This document shows, piece after piece, positions 24,854-38,149 of a DNA stretch of 64,000 nucleotides. The position numbers were made by a program, and so were the translations under genes. The stretch comes from Ophiodon elongatus. Lineage: Eukaryota; Chordata; Actinopteri; Perciformes; Hexagrammidae. The notes beneath the pieces are model-generated. The model ran no database searches and had not been told where the DNA came from. It saw only the letters and a list, made by a program, of their open reading frames with translations. The DNA lies in NCBI GenBank assembly GCA_016806645.1, contig JACSYO010001692.1, positions 188,501-252,500 of the forward strand. Direction: 5' to 3'. Positions within the stretch are counted from its first letter, which is position 1. Each line of letters opens with the position of its first letter.

Positions 24854-25571
24854 TCAAGACCTGGCCATATAAACTGAAACCTGAAACATCAGATGATATA
24901 ACTACAACATATGTTTTATGTTGGGCTGTCTGCCTTACCACATTTGGTGTGTATACCATATTTAACTTTTACTGCGTCATCAAAACCTGATTCAATATAA
25001 AGGCTACTTGAGGGCACCACCATCTGTGACAGTGAAGACCTGAGTTCCTGCCTGTGGTAAAACTGTGTTCTCTTAAGCTTAAGACAATTTCAATGTGTTC
25101 TTCATTTAAGAAATAAGTTATGGAAATAGAAACAATTGTTGCATGAATTTTGTTAATATACCTACTCAAATAACAAAAAATGTTTTGAACAGGATTGGTG
25201 AATACTGTTGAAAGAGAGGGTGTCAGGTAAGGATAACTTTTAAATGATTAATTTGTCTTTGTAAGCGTTTAATACTTATGGAAAATATTTCTGATACATT
25301 TAATGTCTGCAGTTTTTCATCCCAAATTTTTTACAAAACTTAACATGTTCAAATTTATTCACTGTAACAATGAAGTTTGAATAAGACTTAACTTGTAAGT
25401 AAAGTTGTAAAGTTGAAGCCCACCTGTAACCATACACAGACATGGTTTCAATGTGGATTTGCTTATATATATATATATATATATTTCAAGTGATGCAAAT
25501 TACATGGACTTAAATCATTAGTCTAAGATGGCAGTTCCTTTGTAATTATCTAACAGACATAAGCCGCCACC
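24854..25571 (+). promoter_or_regulatory. Promoter and spliced 5' UTR of myosin copy 3
   Basis: Same layout as the copy 2 promoter: E-boxes at 24890-24895 and 24908-24913, CArG-like site at 24938-24947, TATAAA at 24996-25001 and predicted start near 25,027. The first non-coding exon ends at 25056 and the second runs 25193-25226. The coding exon starts at 25557 with a strong Kozak context. A few substitutions separate it from copy 2, all in transcribed or intronic DNA near 25,026-25,100; none changes the named sites. Confidence 0.75.
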
Positions 25572-27679
25572 ATGAGTACAGACGCGGAGATGGCCACTTA
25601 TGGCAAGGCTGCCATTTACCTCCGGAAGCCAGAGAGGGAGAGAATTGAGGCTCAAAACGCACCATTTGATGCCAAGAGTGCCTGCTATGTGGCCGATGTC
25701 AAGGAACTGTACTTGAAGGGAACAATCATCAAGAAAGATGGTGATAAAGTCACCGTCAAAGTCTTAACCACTCAGGAGGTTGGTATCATAAAGTCAGAGT
25801 CAACAGTGAATTCAATATGATCAGTTCTCATTGTGACAAATGTGCTGTTTCAGGAAAAGGTAGTTAAAGAAGATGACGTCACTCCAATGAATCCTCCCAA
25901 GTATGACAAGATTGAGGACATGGCCATGATGACCCATCTCAATGAAGCCTCTGTGCTGTATAACCTCAAAGAGCGTTATGCAGCATGGATGATCTACGTA
26001 AGACAATCCAAATAAGGAGAACGATAACTATTGAAAATTACTTTATTTGTAGGAAACATAATGTTAACTGTTAAATCTTTATGATAACTTTCAGACCTAC
26101 TCTGGATTGTTCTGTGCCACTGTGAACCCCTACAAGTGGCTCCCAGTGTACGATGCTGAATGTGTATCTGCCTATAGAGGCAAGAAGCGTATGGAGGCTC
26201 CACCCCACATCTTCTCTGTCTCTGACAACGCTTATCAGTTCATGGCAACTGGTAAGTCATAATCATAACAATGTAGAATATATCACTATATGAGGTTTCT
26301 GTTGCAGTGAGAGATAGTTCATTATTTTGTTTCTTATTTAACAGATAGGGAGAACCAGTCTGTCTTGATTACGTAAGTTTAGTACATTTACAATTGTTGA
26401 CTCTGTTGAGGATAGTCAAATATCTTGATCAAATTCTTATAAGTCTGTGTCTATACCTAGTGGAGAATCTGGTGCTGGAAAGACTGTGAACACCAAGCGT
26501 GTCATCCAGTACTTTGCAACCATCTCAGTTAGTGGAGAGAAGAAGAGGGACACATCAAAGGTATATTCCTGATGATTACAATTCGGGGTTCTTTACCAAT
26601 GGAACATTTTCTAAAGTAATTTTCTGATATCACTTCTAATACTGGATTATAGGGGTCACTGGAGGATCAGATTATTGCAGCCAATCCCCTGCTGGAGGCC
26701 TATGGTAATGCCAAAACTGTGAGGAATGACAACTCTTCTCGTTTTGTAAGTATGAAACAATTTCTACACATGTGAGAAGCCTTACTGATTGTCCATGTAG
26801 AGGGACATTAAAAATATCTTTGGTCCAAACAGGGTAAATTCATCAGAATCCATTTCGGCACAACTGGCAAACTGTCTAGTGCTGATATTGAGACATGTAA
26901 GTAATAATACTCCTAGTACATACAAATGACTAGATTTAAGAATTACCCTATCTCTGACTTATGAACAATATTTGTAGATCTGCTGGAGAAGTCTAGAGTG
27001 ACATTCCAGCTTCCTGATGAAAGAGGCTACCATATCTTCTACCAGATGATGACCGCCCACATACCTGAGCTGCTTGGTAAACAGATTGAGCGGTTGCAAC
27101 ATTTCACCCACTTACAGTTTTCATATAAAACAAAAGTATTGACGGTTTCAACCTTTTTTGATCACCAGATTTGGCACTCATCACAACCAACCCTTACGAC
27201 TTCCCCATGTGCAGCATGGGTCAGATCACTGTGGCCAGTATTGATGACAAAGTTGAGCTGGAAGCCACTGATGTGAGTGATCTTCACTTCAAAAATTTAA
27301 ATATGTTTTCCGGAATACATGCAAAACTACTCTTATAATTGCATTTTCTAAAGTTATTGTGTTTTGTGTGGACAGAATGCTATTGATATCCTGGGCTTCA
27401 CAAATGAAGAAAAGATGAGCATCTACAAGATGACTGGTGCTGTGCTCCACCATGGTAACATGAAATTCAAGCAAAAGCAGCGTGAGGAGCAGGCTGAGCC
27501 TGATGGCACAGAGGGTGAGTAGCTTGGGAACAACAGTATTAAGATAAATACAGTTCTTAATTTGTTGTATATTTTGTGCATTTTTCTTATTATTCTATTC
27601 TTTGTATATATTATTCTTACCTGTATGTACAAATGCTGCTGCTGTAGCGATAAAATGTCCCCTTGCGGGATTAATAAAG

Positions 27680-27745
<66 letters not shown>

Positions 27746-30700
27746 ATCACACTGGTTTCTGTTCATATCATGATGGAAATCATTGAATTATTTTTAGATG
27801 CTGACAAGGTTGCTTACTTACTGGGTCTGAACTCCGCTGACATGCTGAAAGGCTTGTGCTATCCCAGAGTGAAGGTCGGAAATGAGTATGTCACCAAGGG
27901 ACAGACTGTACCTCAGGTAAACATGAATTATCAATATCCAACATCTTACTATTTGTAAACAGATTCATTATATTAGTTCTAGTAAAATAATGTAGGACAG
28001 GGATCACGAGATAAAATAAAAGCCATGTAAGTGTTCAATGTTACTACTTTCAAAGAGTTGTATCTATTGAATGCTGAATCTAGAATAAGTCAAGCATCAT
28101 CTTGTGCTGGACTTATTCTACTTATTCATCTCTCCCCGTGAAAAGGGCTTTTCCTGTACCGATATGAGGGTCCCTACAGAGGATGTCATATGTGTACACA
28201 TTTTAAAGCCCTCTGGGGCAAATTTGTGATTTTGGGCGATACAAATTGAATTGAAGTGAATCTTAGATGCAATTTTTTCATTAGGGATTTTTTGTGTCAT
28301 TTATTTCATTAGAATAACTTTAAAAACACTAATAATCCAATATTTTACAAAACAGTTAACTAATCAAATCACATCATTATTTTTATTCAGGTGATGAACT
28401 CAGTGCCTGCCCTGGCCAAGTCTATCTATGAGAAGATGTTCTTGTGGATGGTCATCCGTATCAACCAGATGTTGGACACTAAACAGGCTAGGCAGTTCTA
28501 CATTGGGGTCCTGGATATCGCTGGATTTGAAATCTTTGACGTAAGCTTAAATTCCAACAATTCAGCAGCCAATACTTGTAATGACAGAATCATTCTTATT
28601 AACAGAAAGAGGTTCTGATGATTATATGTGTCCTTGCAGTTCAACACATTGGAGCAGCTGTGCATCAACTTCACCAATGAGAAACTGCAACAGTTTTTCA
28701 ACCACACCATGTTTGTCCTGGAACAAGAGGAGTACAAGAAGGAAGGTATTATCTGGGAGTTCATTGACTTTGGCATGGACTTGGCTGCCTGCATTGAGCT
28801 GATTGAAAAGGTAATCATTTCATTTTGTGATTCTATATAATTTTCCTTAATTTGATTTAACGTATCACTTAATGACATTCTTCTTCCCACTTTTTTCAAG
28901 CCAATGGGCATCTTCTCCATCCTTGAAGAGGAGTGCATGTTCCCCAAGGCCTCAGACACATCCTTCAAGAACAAGCTGTATGACCAGCATCTTGGCAAAA
29001 CCAAAGCATTTGAGAAGCCAAAGCCCACCAAAGGCAAGGCTGAGGCCCACTTCTCCCTGGTGCACTATGCTGGTACCGTGGACTACAATATCGGTGGCTG
29101 GCTGGACAAGAACAAGGATCCACTGAATGAGTCTGTCATTCAGCTGTACCAGAAATCCGGTGTGAAACTGCTGCCTATTCTGTATCCAACTGTCGTTGAA
29201 GGTATGATAGTAGCTATAGTAAACTAAAACACATTTTAAGGTTATAGATATTGTACATGTTTAACTTTAGCATGTGTTCATGTAAATTTAATGTGTAGTT
29301 CTAAGAAAACATGTCTATTTAAAATTATCAACAGAGGCTGGTGGCAGCAAGAAGGGAGGCAAGAAGAAGGGTGGTTCTATGCAAACTGTGTCTTCACAGT
29401 TTAGGGTAAGATTTAACATTACAAACGTATCTTATATATCTTAGTTTATACTCAAACTCACAATTGCAACATGCCTTGATAAGAGTTACCACTTTGAATC
29501 TACAGGAGAACTTGGGCAAGCTGATGACTAACTTGAGGAGCACTCATCCTCACTTTGTGCGCTGCCTGATTCCCAATGAGACAAAGGTTCCAGGTACGTA
29601 GAGAAGATAATCTCAATAGAGGTTTGCTTCTGTTGGTATGGTTTACATATATATAGAAACCAACTATTTATTCAGTTAAGTAATTAAAACATTTATTTTT
29701 TACAGGTTTGATGGAGAACTTCCTGGTTATCCACCAGCTCAGGTGTAATGGTGTGCTGGAGGGTATCAGAATCTGCAGGAAAGGTTTCCCCAGCAGAATT
29801 CTCTATGCTGACTTCAAGCAGAGGTATTAATGGATATTTTCAGAGAATTTTAATGTGGACTATTGAAATGAAAAGGTCACAAAATGACCATTAACTCTCT
29901 CATGAAAGGTACAAGGTGCTGAATGCCAGTGTCATCCCTGAGGGCCAGTTCATTGACAACAAGAAGGCTTCAGAGAAGCTGCTTGGGTCAATTGATGTTA
30001 ATCATGATGAGTACAAATTTGGACACACCAAGGTAAGCACTTTGCTTTACTCTTTCAACCGAAGAATAATTACTAAGGAGGTTAAGTTGTTCAGTTCAGT
30101 ATGGATTATGATTGCTGTGTCCATCTTTTTGTCTGCCCGTCCACGGCTAATCTCGTCTTCTGCTGGACCCATCAGCCTCATGTTTTCTTATGCTAATTTA
30201 TGACTTCATGCTCAAGGACCTGTCATGGTCAATCGAACATTACAGCAACGATCATTTACAAAAAGGGCGAGAGACTAAAAGGCGTCCTTTTGTCCCGGCA
30301 ACAATAGTGTGTTCACTACAGTCATCTTGGCAAATGACAGACTCAATCGAGCGTGGACTACAACATAGCGTGTCTACTCATGTCGGCATCTAGTTAGTTG
30401 CTAGTCTCCCCACAAAAATGTTTTTGGTGGAGATTCTGGGACAGTTGCAAGGACAAAAACGGCAACATATGAACGTGAGTGAAAAAATGCTTGTGATACA
30501 GTTAGGTCTTGAAGGGGAGCAATTCTTGTTGGATTTCTTAAATCAACCATTTCTGAAGCGGTTGTTGCAGACAGACCTTGTGGAATTTTACAAGATGCAA
30601 AGTATTCAATTCACTTACCTGTAATTTATTTTTTGTTTGTTCAGGTGTTCTTCAAGGCCGGTCTGCTGGGTACCCTTGAGGAGATGAGAGATGAAAAACT

Positions 30701-33700
30701 GGCATCACTGGTCACCATGACTCAAGCTTTGTGCCGTGGTTACGTCATGAGAAAGGAGTTTGTGAAGATGACTGAGAGGAGGCATGTTGAAAACAGCTCA
30801 TTCTGAATGATGGTATGAAAAATCTGAAACAACATTGTCCCTAACAGCTACTTCTTGTCTGCAGGGAAGCCATCTATAGCATCCAGTACAACATCCGCTC
30901 ATTCATGAATGTGAAACACTGGCCATGGATGAAGGTGTACTACAAGATCAAGCCTCTGCTGAAGAGTGCTGAAACTGAGAAGGAGCTGGCAAACATGAAG
31001 GATAACTATGACAAGATGAAAACTGACTTGGCTGCTGCTTTGGCCAAGAAGAAGGAACTGGAGGAGAAGATGGTGTCCCTTCTGCAGGAGAAGAATGATC
31101 TGCAGCTGCAAGTAGCATCTGTGAGTACACATCAACAGACAGTTGTGCTTTTTTTATGTTGTTCATTGTTGGTGTGCTAATGTCTATTTGCATTAAATGA
31201 ACTAGGAATCAGAGAATCTGTCAGATGTTGAGGAGAGATGTGAGGGTCTTATCAAGAGCAAGATTCAGATGGAGGCCAAACTCAAAGAGACAACTGAGAG
31301 ACTGGAGGATGAAGAGGAAATCAATGCTGAGCTCACTGCCAAAAAGAGAAAGCTGGAGGATGAATGCTCTGAGCTCAAGAAGGATATTGATGACCTGGAG
31401 CTTACCTTGGCCAAAGTGGAGAAGGAGAAACATGCCACTGAGAATAAGGTTTGTAAATTATAATCTGTCCAGCAAATTAAGTAAAATGATCACGATGAGA
31501 GCTTATTGACGAGATCTTTCTTGCACATTTAGGTCAAGAATTTGACCGAGGAGATGGCCTCCCAGGATGAGAGCATTGCTAAGTTGACCAAGGAAAAGAA
31601 AGCCCTTCAGGAGGCTCATCAGCAGACTCTTGATGACCTGCAGGCTGAGGAAGACAAAGTCAACACTCTGACCAAGGCCAAGACCAAGCTTGAGCAGCAA
31701 GTGGATGATGTAAGTTTACCAAGACACTTGGATTGGAAAAGCAAGATTGTTCTTGAACGTGATGATTAAAAACCTATTTTATTTGTTCAGCTTGAAGGTT
31801 CTCTGGAGCAGGAAAAGAAGTTGCGTATGGACCTTGAGAGAGCCAAGAGAAAGCTGGAGGGTGATCTGAAACTGGCCCAGGAAACCATTATGGATCTTGA
31901 GAATGACAAGCAGCAGTCTGATGAGAAAATTAAAAAGTAAAAGTTTTTTGAATTTCTACAACAACCATTCTTTTGAAAATGATGGTCAACTGCATGAACT
32001 AAATGTACTTTATCTATAATTCTTACAGGAAGGACTTTGAATGCAGTCAGCTCCTGAGCAAGATTGAAGATGAGCAGTCAATGGGTGCTCAGCTTCAGAA
32101 GAAGATCAAGGAGCTTCAGGTGACATATTGTGTGACACAAAACATTACTGCACCCATTTCCTATTGTGTATCAAAAGTGAAAGTTTACTGAAAGAAATCA
32201 CACCTACATTCAACAGGCCCGCATTGAGGAACTGGAGGAAGAGATTGAGGCTGAGCGTGCTGCTCGTGCCAAGGTGGAGAAGCAGAGAGCTGACCTCTCA
32301 AGGGAACTTGAGGAGATCAGTGAGAGGCTGGAGGAGGCTGGTGGTGCCACTTCTGCTCAGATTGAGATGAACAAGAAGCGTGAGGCTGAATTCCAGAAGC
32401 TCCGTCGTGACCTCGAGGAGTCCACTCTGCAGCATGAAGCCACTGCTGCTGCTCTTCGCAAGAAGCAGGCTGACAGTGTTGCTGAGCTGGGAGAGCAGAT
32501 TGACAACCTCCAGCGCGTTAAGCAGAAGCTTGAGAAGGAAAAGAGTGAATACAAGATGGAGATCGATGACCTCTCCAGCAACATGGAGAATGTTGCTAAA
32601 GCAAAGGTACACAATGCATTACATGCTAATTTATTACCCTAATGAATGTAACTAATAATACATTTAATATTATGAATGAAATATGACCACTGATCTCATC
32701 TCTCTTTTCCTCTTCAGGGAAATCTTGAAAAGATGTGCCGTACTCTTGAGGACCAATTTAGTGAACTGAAGACCAAGAATGATGAAAATGTTCGTCAGAT
32801 CAATGACACAAGTGCACAGAAAGCACGTCTCCTGACAGAAAATGGTATCTACAATTTATCATTGAATGATCTGTTGTGCATGTTATTGGGAAACGTAACA
32901 TGAACTAATGTATCATGACATCTTTCACACAAGGTGAGTTCAGTCGTCAAGTTGAAGAGAAAGAAGCCCTTGTTTCCCAGCTGACCAGAGGCAAACAGGC
33001 CTTCACACAGCAGATTGAGGAGCTGAAGCGACAGGTTGAAGAGGAGGTTAAGGTAAGAAACCATTTAATAAATGTGTATTGGTATTATTCGTTTTGAACT
33101 TTAGAAATGTTGTAAATTCCTGAATCATTTTTATAACAGGCCAAGAATGCTCTTGCCCATGGACTGCAATCAGCTCGCCATGACTGTGATCTGCTGAGGG
33201 AGCAGTTTGAGGAGGAGCAGGAGGCCAAGGCTGAGCTGCAGCGTGGAATGTCCAAGGCCAACAGTGAGGTGGCTCAGTGGAGATCTAAGTATGAAACTGA
33301 TGCTATTCAGCGCACTGAGGAACTTGAGGAATCCAAGTGAGTAACGTTCAAACAATTAAATGGCCAGTTCATAAGTGTAGTGAACTGTGAAGTGTAATTT
33401 TTAGACATGCAAAAATATCTGGAAAAAGTTTTTGTAACTATTTGTATTTCAATGAGCGACAAATTCTTCAAACAGGAAAAAACTGGCCCAGCGCCTTCAG
33501 GAGGCTGAGGAACAGATTGAGGCAGTGAATTCCAAGTGTGCTTCTCTTGAGAAAACCAAACAGAGACTCCAGAGTGAGGTGGAGGACCTCATGATTGATG
33601 TGGAGAGGGCCAACAGCCTGGCTGCCAACCTTGACAAGAAGCAGAGGAACTTTGACAAGGTAGCATTGTTTACTCTGTGTGGCCGAGCCATACAAACAAT

Positions 33701-36583
33701 TGCGTAGCTATTTGTCTTTATAGTGCGACACAACCAATTGAACTGTAGTCATTGTCTTATTCAGGTGTTGGCAGAGTGGAAACAGAAGTATGAGGAGGGT
33801 CAGGCTGAGCTTGAGGGAGCACAGAAAGAGGCACGTTCTCTCAGCACTGAGCTGTTCAAGATGAAGAACTCTTATGAGGAAGCTCTTGATCACCTGGAGA
33901 CCATGAAGCGTGAAAACAAGAACCTGCAACGTGAGTTATACATAACTTAAAAGTTACATTGTATTCAACACATGTGTATGTGATACACTAACGTTTTGAC
34001 TTTTTAAAGCTTAACAATACAAAACAAATGTATCTGTCTGCAGAGGAGATCTCAGATCTGACTGAACAGATTGGTGAGACTGGCAAGAGCATCCATGAGC
34101 TGGAGAAGTCCAAGAAGCAGGTGGAGACAGAGAAGTGTGAGATCCAGACAGCTCTGGAAGAGGCTGAGGTAAAAAACATTTCAAAAGAAATCTTCTGAAA
34201 TTCTACATCATGTGGAAAACTTTAAAAGGTTTAAAGGCAGTGATAAATATTTAATTCTTTCATATCATCAGGGAACTCTGGAACATGAGGAGTCTAAGAT
34301 CCTGCGTGTCCAGCTGGAGCTCAACCAGATTAAGGGTGAGGTGGATAGGAAGCTGGCAGAGAAAGATGAGGAGATGGAGCAGATCAAGAGAAACAGCCAG
34401 AGAGTGACTGACTCCATGCAGAGCACTCTAGACTCTGAGGTCAGGAGCAGGAACGATGCCCTGAGAATCAAGAAGAAGATGGAGGGAGATCTGAATGAGA
34501 TGGAGGTTCAGCTGAGCCACGCCAATCGCCAGGCTGCTGAGTCCCAGAAGCAGCTGAGGAATGTGCAGGCACAGCTAAAGGTATTGTAAGACACAGAGTT
34601 GTTCCACAGACTATAAGCAGTACAGGGACATTTTGGCATTCATGGGAATATTTTCATGATATTTTTTCACTAGGATGCACAACTGCACCTTGATGATGCT
34701 CTCAGAGCCCAGGAAGACTTCAAAGAACAAGCTGCCATGGTGGATCGCAGAAACGGTCTCATGATGGCTGAAATTGAGGAACTTAGAGCTGCTCTGGAGC
34801 AGACAGAGAGATGCCGCAAAACCGCGGAGCAGGAGCTGGTGGACGCCAGTGAGCGTGTTGGACTTCTGCACTCTCAGGTGAACAAGCTCCTTTAATTTCG
34901 TCAATAATTCAAATGTCTAATGAGATTTACAATAACGTAAAAATTAGGCATATGATGACTTACGTGAGAACATCATTTTATCTTTTAGAACACAAGCCTT
35001 CTGAACACCAAGAAGAAGCTTGAGGCTGACCTGGTCCAGGTCCAGGGTGAAGTGGATGACACTGTTCAGGAAGCAAGGAATGCAGAGGAGAAGGCCAAGA
35101 AGGCCATCACTGATGTAGGTTTAACATTTGTTTGTTCTTACTTTTACTCCAACGTGTGTTTTGATATGGCTAAATAACATGTTATGCTGTCTCCTCTAGG
35201 CTGCTATGATGGCTGAGGAGCTGAAGAAGGAGCAGGACACTAGCTCTCACCTGGAGAGGATGAAGAAGAACCTGGAGGTCGCTGTCAAGGACCTGCAGCA
35301 TCGTCTGGATGAGGCTGAGAACCTGGCCATGAAGGGTGGCAAGAAGCAGCTCCAGAAACTTGAGTCTAGGGTAAGAAAGTCATGTTAAGATTTGTACAGC
35401 TGAAGGAAGACTTTGTAACAATATGGATACTTATTTATTTTCTTATTGTTTTTTGAAGGTGCGTGAGTTGGAGACAGAGGTTGAGGCTGAACAGAGACGT
35501 GGAGTAGATGCTGTTAAGGGTGTCCGCAAATATGAGAGGAGAGTGAAGGAGCTCACCTATCAGGTACAGTCACTTTGATAGTCAAAATGCACAGGACAAA
35601 ATTATTCAATATACTTACCATTCAAAAATATTTAAACTTGCACATCTATATTGTCTATTACAGACTGAAGAGGACAAGAAAAATGTATCCAGGCTGCAGG
35701 ATCTGGTTGACAAATTGCAGCTCAAGGTGAAATCCTACAAGAGGCAGTCTGAGGAAGCGGTAAGGACAAAACATTTATTTGTCAATACTGACAGGTAGAT
35801 AATATGTCAGAATGATTTTGTACTAACATACCATGTTCTTTGCAGAGATCAATTTGTTAAAGTAAAAATAAAGTACATACACGTAAAGTAATTTTCTTAT
35901 CCACTATCATTCTTGAGTCTAATAACATATACCAAATTTCAGTAATCTGATCCTAAAATAAGTGGTGGAGCGGTCAGAGAATACATTTTTTATGGTCACA
36001 AAAAAAAAAACATTTGTATGGTCGCATGTATTTGTTGTTACAATTTCATATAATTTAGAATAACTAAAACTGATATATATATATATATAAATAATATTAA
36101 GCAAAATTGACATTGTAATAAGCAAATATTATACACTGTAACATTGCATTAAATTATGTCGACGAGAATGATCGGAAGAAAACATGATCAGCTATCAAGT
36201 CATGCTTTATTCAAATTTTTTTATTTTGTCAATGTAAACAGTTATGTCATATTCATGTTGTACACATAAATATGGAATTTGTTCTGATTTTAAAGGTTTT
36301 CTATACCTTTAAACTATGTCTGTGTTATTCCAGGAGGAACAGGCCAATGCTCATCAGTCCAAGTGCAGGAAGGTCCAGCATGAGCTGGAGGAGGCTGAGG
36401 AGCGTGCTGACATTGCAGAGTCCCAGGTCAACAAGCTGAGAGCAAAGAGCCGTGACTCTGGCAAGGTAACTCTACAATTCTGTTCAATCAAATCAGAACG
36501 CTACTGTGAGTTAAGTTTGATTTAAATCAACCTAATTAAACCCTGTCTTTGTGTGTTTATAGGCAAAAGATGTTGCCGAGTAA
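25572..36583 (+). CDS. Fast skeletal-type myosin heavy chain, copy 3 (complete, 39 coding exons)
   Basis: Complete 1,932-aa sarcomeric myosin heavy chain. Exons 1-37 lie at the copy 2 coordinates plus exactly 17,173 (25572-25778 through 35664-35759). Exon 38 is 36334-36465 and exon 39 is 36563-36583 (TAA). All splice sites and frame are preserved. The ATPase motifs (P-loop, switch I, switch II), loop 2, SH helix, IQ region and rod are as in copy 2. The one coding change I found is in exon 37: codon 1874 is TCC (Ser) at 35733 where copies 1 and 2 have GCC (Ala), in the light-meromyosin part of the rod. Intron 37 carries a different 3' half from copy 2. Predicted functional; probably expressed from its own identical promoter. 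Confidence 0.96.
27649..27745 (+). repeat. Retroposon-like tail with (TATC)n, intron 10 of copy 3
   Basis: Identical in sequence and repeat number to the copy 2 repeat at 10,476-10,572. Confidence 0.75.
28133..28268 (+). repeat. Short interspersed repeat, intron 11 of copy 3
   Basis: Identical to the intron 11 repeat of copy 2 (10,960-11,095). Confidence 0.7.
30196..30593 (+). mobile_element. About 400-base insertion in intron 18 of copy 3
   Basis: Same insertion as at 13,023-13,420 in copy 2, absent from copy 1. Confidence 0.55.
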
Positions 36584-36642
36584 AGCAAGCTACCTGATCA
36601 GCAGTTTCTTATCATATAATATGATGTGAAATATGCATCAAA

Positions 36643-36648
36643 AATAAA
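36643..36648 (+). terminator. Poly(A) signal AATAAA of myosin copy 3
   Basis: AATAAA 60 bases after the stop, followed by a T/G-rich tract, as in copy 2. Confidence 0.85.
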
Positions 36649-36699
36649 TGTTTTCGCTTTCACTCTTAAATTTGCTGTCTGCTTGTTTTTTCTTAGGTA

Positions 36700-38090
36700 T
36701 TGTTTCTCCCAGGAGATAGGTCCTAGACTGGGAAATTGGCTATCCAGAAATCCCATTTGTAATAAGAAGTAATATGATACCCGGCTGACCAGGCTTTATC
36801 AACAAGATTACACAAATTTGGTTGTAATGGTTGGCCACAGAATTACGTATGTTGATTTTCATTGTCATTTATGTATTAACTCTCTGGTACTGTAACAAAC
36901 ACTGAAGTCTACCTTCATGTGGCATATTTGAGCCTTTATATTGTCAATGTTCAAACTAAGTCGAGAGGGTGCCTTTGCATGCCCTGATGCCATTTTGACC
37001 TGAACAACTTGACAGCGAAAAGCAGTGGATGGATACATGGCTTAATCTGAGTTCTCGCCTGGTATTTTTTGTAAACTAATTTATATTACTGTGCTCCGAT
37101 GAAACATAATTTCTGGTGTTTCTTTCCAAATGTAGGAACATCCTTAGTTCATTAATTGAAAATGGGTCATCGCGCCATCTACTGTTTTAAACTAGCCCTG
37201 GACCTCACAGGCCAAGGCTGACCGAGTCAACCAGGCGGGACCTATTTATGCCATGGAATGTATCTAAAAATAGAATGTTAAAGCCCATTGAGCAACTCCT
37301 GCCTCACACATTCATACACTCCCCCTCTTCTTAGGCTAAATCCACACTACTAAGTTTCCATTTTCAAAACGCATAACTTTTTAACTCAGCCTCTTTTGCT
37401 ACGTTTACACTGAGTGTCCACACTACGCCGCAATTTTAGAGCACCGAGAACGAAGTTGTTTAGAAACACTACTGAAAGCCAGATAAGTTTGGAAACTCCA
37501 AGGTTACAGCCTTGATTCTCGATCGACTACCAGTGGTTAATTCAACATCAATAACTAATTACAGGCGTTGCTGATCTTGTTTCCTATACTAGCATCTGTT
37601 GTGCAGTTAAATTCTGCATTTTATAATTCTACTACTGCTGATATGCGGAGGAAGCAGCTGTTATTGGAGCGATTAGTGAGCGGCGTGTCTAGCGGCATTA
37701 TCAACCCTACGAAGCGGACAGTTGGAGTCACGGTTTGCAGCTTTGAGGAGGGTGATGGACACAAAACGGACAACTTTCCTTTTTCTCGTTAATGCTTCCT
37801 TTGTTCTGCACAAATATTTTGAAGTCCACAAAGAAACTAAACGAACAAAAGAATAAATGTTTAAATGCATAAATGTAGCCTTAGTCTTCCTCTCAGTAGA
37901 TGCCATTCCACTGTAAAGGACCATTGATCCACAGGATCATTTCTATGCATCAACTAATTCATTAGGTGCTTTGCAATGGCCACTTGTGGTTGAATGTGGG
38001 TGTTTAGAGGGCAGGATGTGAGGCTGATCCACATGAGGATAAAGTAGGCAAGGCCAACTCTTTATGTCTATATTTAGGAATTAACTAAAA
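36700..38090. promoter_or_regulatory. Conserved muscle-type regulatory block 3' of copy 3 (spacer B), interrupted
   Basis: Paralogue of the block at 19,480-20,265. MEF2 sites CTAAAAATAG (37264-37273) and CTATATTTAG (38068-38077) are both kept, with GGAATG 5' of the first and E-boxes CACTTG and CACATG before the second. Here the two MEF2 sites are pushed about 800 bases apart by an insertion at about 37,330-37,962. Function is inferred from site clustering and from retention of both sites. Confidence 0.5.
37330..37962. mobile_element. About 630-base insertion in spacer B, probable DNA-transposon fragment
   Basis: Absent from spacer A, where 'ccccctctt' joins directly to 'attaggtgctttgc'. The left end reads ggctaaatccacactactaag, of the type seen at ends of some DNA transposons. 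A 74-aa open frame (37568-37792) shows no domain I recognise. Terminal repeats are not clear. Confidence 0.4.
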
Positions 38091-38149
38091 CTACAAGTTA
38101 TAATTAGACGAGTGCTCAGGGACTGTCAACAAAGTGCAATGCGGAAAAC

